Below are positions 23,501-64,000 of a stretch of DNA of 64,000 nucleotides, piece after piece (positions within the stretch are counted from its first letter, which is position 1; every line of letters starts with the position of its first letter). The stretch lies in the NCBI GenBank assembly GCA_008694505.1, contig VZDJ01000045.1, positions 1,221,091 to 1,285,090 of the forward strand. Direction: 5' to 3'. The stretch is from Cyanoderma ruficeps (lineage: Eukaryota; Chordata; Aves; Passeriformes; Timaliidae). The position numbers and the translations under genes are program-made. The notes beneath the pieces are model-generated. The model searched no databases. It was not told the DNA's origin and worked only from the letters and a program-made list of their open reading frames with translations.

Positions 23501-25920
23501 TGTGAACCTTTGTTTTGCATTAGCTGATTGTGATGAATAATAATTCCTAAAGTTCCTTTACTGCCTCCTACTAACACATATTAACATCAAGTCAAGCCAA
23601 AGTAATGGCTGTGTTCCAAAAAATATAATACAACCAGACACTGCAAGAGGATATGTGATTTCTGCTAACACATCTACCTGACTAAAGTGCAATGGCATTG
23701 TTTCTTTTTCCTCTTCACATATTTCCATGTAGTACAGCATGTATGAATGGGTTGTCCTTGAGACAAGTATGCTGCTTATCTAAGAAGGAAAGCATGGTGT
23801 CAGGAGTTCAGGGCCCTTGACATATCATAAAATTAGCCTTCAGCAAAGAGAGTTATGAAAAGCCATGTTTAATGCTAGGGTTATATTTACACATTGGAAG
23901 ACAATTTGTTTCTCTGCTGCAACTAATTTGAATTCGTGCATGCCATTGTGTTGGGGGTTAAGCTGTGAATATGTTTGAATCAGGAACAAAGGAACTCCTT
24001 TGAAACTTTTGGAGTCCAAGTACCTTTAGAAAAGAAAAGGGTGTGGCCTCTGGAGTCACAAACAGCCACATACTTACCTGAGGATGTGGCAAGGATGCTC
24101 ATTGGACAGCCTGGTAGTCAAGAGCCCCACATGCAATAAAAGTTAGAGTAGCTCAGTGCCATATTTTGTTCTTTGTACCATCCTTACTATTAGCTCAGTT
24201 TCTTTTACTGGCAATCTGGTTTTGCCAAAGGCTATTTGGAATTCTTCAGGTCATTAATAGTGAATGCAGGCTGAGACTCAGTATCCCCATTAGCTAAGGA
24301 CTAGTTTGGTGGTGGGGACAGACAATTCTACCGCACTTCTGTGTTACAGAGGGTGAGGGTGATCAGAGGGTGATCAGATCATACAGTTTTTAGTTCACAA
24401 GGCACAAAATTGGTATGATCTGCCTTAAAAAATACTTACGTTCTAGTCTCATGAAATATAAGGATGAAAATTCGAAAAGTAGACCTAGCAACCACTTAAT
24501 GTTCAGTGACAGTAAGAATATCAAAATCCTTTAAATTCTGCAGTAGAAAATGTTGATTAATTAATCATGTGATTAATTTTTACTTCAGTGGGAGCCGTAT
24601 TTAAACTGTGACACTTAGAAGCTTTCCAAATAGAAACAGACCTAAGTGGAGTACTTCATTGTTTGCTGAATTACAGATGTTACTCTTTATTTCTTTGAAA
24701 ATGAAATTTTGTAATGAAACAGAAATCAAACACACAGTCCTGCTGATGCTGGTGTGAAAAATGAGTAACAATAGTATCCTAAACAGATTATGACTTGGGT
24801 TAGTATGTATCTCCTCTCTTCTGGCTTCAGCAGGCCTTTGCAACCTTCTTGTATTTGTGGGATGTTGCATGTTCAGGCTGTCCACTCTGTCCTGGAGATA
24901 ATTAACTATTTTGTCATCATGGCAGATGAAATGATCAGTAAGCACATGTTAGTTCTTTGAAATAGAAGATTTTGCGTTTTTCATACTGCAAAATCAGCAT
25001 CAGGAACATTGCTTTGTATTTAGGTGTATTTCAAATGGAGATATAATGCATTTCTCCTCAGTGACCTCTTTACAGCAGGAAAGTGAGATTTAAGTGAAAA
25101 CTTTAAAAACCCTTCTAAGTTTACAATGGCAATCTGAAGAACCACAACCTTGACTGCATTTCCTTAATTCCCCTCTCCTTCCTCCCTGCTTCCATCCCTC
25201 AACAAATCAAAAGATATTAAAAAAATAATTGAGGACTGGCCAACTTATAAACTGGTGTAAAGGACGTCCTCTCTGAAATCTACACTACAAGAAAAGGCTA
25301 AAAGCGTAAACCCATACTCCATTTCCAAGATTATGCTGAACATTCCTTTTTCTGTACTTCCATAAAAGTAATTCTGGCTGTTGGTATCTTGGCAGGACTA
25401 CAAATGTTATATAGCTGTGGATCATGTTTAGTCAAGTGGTAAATAAGATTGCTCTTTATTTTCAATTCTATTTATATATTTGATTGCTGCCTTTCCCTTT
25501 GTTGCATTTTTTTTGTTGCTTTTTCTTTGTATTTTTTTTCTTTGTGTTTTGTTTTGGCTTCCTAGTTTCAAGACCTCCCTGAGTGATGCGGGCATTTTAA
25601 TCCCAGTGAAGTCATAATAACTCTGCGTGAGATTTATTATTGCAACAAGTTTTCAGTCTGTTTCCAATCGTCAAATGTAAAGAAAAATTGTTTCCAGTAA
25701 AATACATGAACTAAGAGAGTAGTTTGCTGGATTGTGGATGGCTTTGGTCTATACTGGATTCAGCTGTATGCTTTGTTACTGTTTACTTCATATTTTCATT
25801 GTTGTGTGCAGAAATGCATTACAGCTGCCAGTTTACATGTGGATTAAATAAATAAGGGAAAACACAATAGCACCCTGAGAAGTTAGCAGATCTGGACTTG
25901 AAGAAGGAGATAACACTTTC
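20570..25920. other. Intergenic spacer upstream of TEK
   Basis: 5.3 kb with no supported gene. The longest frame (21603-22010, + strand, 135 codons) ends in a Lys/Arg/Glu run from a purine tract and has no recognisable domain. A 13-bp imperfect inverted repeat (21743-21755 with 21769-21781) is present. T-rich and A-rich runs occur at 22790 and 25500-25550. Confidence 0.6.
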
Positions 25921-26139
25921 CACCTACTGCGCCTAGGTGGAAGATGTTTTACTTGCACTCTCCCACCTACTGGAGGATGCCATCATTGTTCCTATTCTGC
26001 TGACTGTGAACAACAGCAGTCCCTGCCTCTCCAGCCGCTCCAGATAATTGTTTTGATGTATTGCTGGATGGACGGGATTTGTACTACCCTGCAGTCCTGC
26101 TGATACAAAAATGCCTTTAAGATCCTGCCTTTCCCATCC

Positions 26140-26350
26140 TAATCTACAAAGGAAACAGGAAAAAGGAACTTAAACTCCCTGTACTCAGACAGCAATGAGA
26201 CTGTTCCAGCCTGCGCCAGTGCTCTGATTTCTTGCCTGTGACTTGTAAACAGCGTACCATGCACGACAAGAGTAACTGCTAAAGGTCTACCCTGGGGAAA
26301 GGATATTCCATGAGCAACTGGAAGAACTGGATGGATATACTTTGGAAAGC
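26140..26350 (+). promoter_or_regulatory. TEK: TEK proximal 5' region and probable 5'UTR
   Basis: The start codon is preceded by a TATA-less stretch, as expected for TEK. GGAA cores occur at 26151, 26158 and 26165, exactly 7 bp apart, and the middle one lies in AAACAGGAAA, an ETS core next to a forkhead-like AAACA. ETS factors are established activators of TEK in mammals. The transcription start cannot be placed from sequence, so some of this may be upstream promoter and some 5'UTR. Confidence 0.45.

Positions 26351-26363
<13 letters not shown>
26195..26363 (+). other. TEK: Three short upstream ORFs before and across the TEK start
   Basis: ATG-to-stop frames at 26195-26227 (10 residues), 26259-26282 (7 residues) and 26310-26363 (17 residues, with a second internal ATG at 26331). 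The third overlaps the TEK ATG at 26351 in a different frame and stops 13 bases inside the coding region. Its ATG has T at -3, a weak context, so scanning ribosomes could pass it. Relevance depends on the unknown transcription start. Confidence 0.5.
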
Positions 26364-63553
<37,190 letters not shown>

Positions 63554-64000
63554 GACAGGACAAATCTTCATTCATCAATGATGTATTACAGAAAACCAAA
63601 ATTCAATCTGCTGGAGTCAAAAATGTGATATGCTGTGTAGGACTGTATATAGCTCAACTATATATAATACAGCAATACTATTTTACCACAGTTATGTGTG
63701 TGTACATCACAAAGTAACCTCTGCCTTCATAGGCTGTAGAAGTGTATATAATGTCCAAAGCAGGTATAGACTGAAGTCATGAAATCTCTTGTTTCATAAG
63801 CAGGGTCGTCTTTTTTCCCTAGTCATGTAGATATCATGTCTACATACATATTGTAATGCAATAGGTATTGCCATCTTAGAGGTTTCTTTTGTATTTTCTA
63901 AGAGCTACTCATATCAAAGTAGTAAATTATGGCAGTACACCATATACATTTCATTGTGTTTGAAACAAAAATGTTGGGCATTTGCTGTGCAACAATGGAA
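63554..64000 (+). other. TEK: TEK 3'UTR, start only
   Basis: AT-rich sequence after the TAA with no AATAAA before the window ends, so the 3'UTR continues to the right. Confidence 0.75.

Overview
The window is vertebrate, almost certainly avian, nuclear DNA. It is AT-rich, intron-dominated sequence with single-copy exons flanked by GT/AG splice sites. It carries several CR1 LINE fragments whose 3' ends have the ATTCTATGAT-type tail seen in birds, plus one retroviral solo LTR. The second gene spans about 37 kb, much less than its roughly 120 kb mammalian counterpart, which also fits a compact bird genome. The species cannot be named from the sequence.

Two protein-coding genes lie head to tail on the + strand. 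Positions 875-17507 hold the last eight coding exons of IFT74, a coiled-coil core subunit of the ciliary intraflagellar transport complex IFT-B. The 5' part of that gene lies left of the window. After its polyadenylation signal (17699) comes about 8.5 kb of intergenic DNA containing one old CR1 copy (about 19700-20570) and no gene that I can support. Positions 26351-63553 hold the complete coding region of TEK (TIE2), the endothelial angiopoietin receptor tyrosine kinase. I reconstructed all 23 coding exons with consistent phases, giving an intact protein of about 1128 residues: signal peptide, Ig-Ig-EGF(3)-Ig-FN3(3), transmembrane helix, kinase and a tyrosine-bearing tail. The 3'UTR runs off the right edge.

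The IFT74-TEK order and orientation match human 9p21. In chicken this block is on the Z chromosome, so Z (or W) linkage is a reasonable inference. The two genes are neighbours by synteny and are not functionally coupled.

Most non-coding sequence is intronic. The features of interest are a 110-bp, about 95% identical direct repeat inside TEK intron 1; a GC-box cluster followed by a consensus splice donor in the same intron; overlapping upstream ORFs at the TEK start codon; a hexanucleotide repeat occupying the acceptor region of the TEK exon that encodes the catalytic loop; a tandem GTG splice donor that probably adds one juxtamembrane valine; an antisense solo LTR in intron 3; and an unexplained exon-like segment in intron 12. 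I found no operon, CRISPR array or prokaryotic system, and no clear sign of a wholly new gene.
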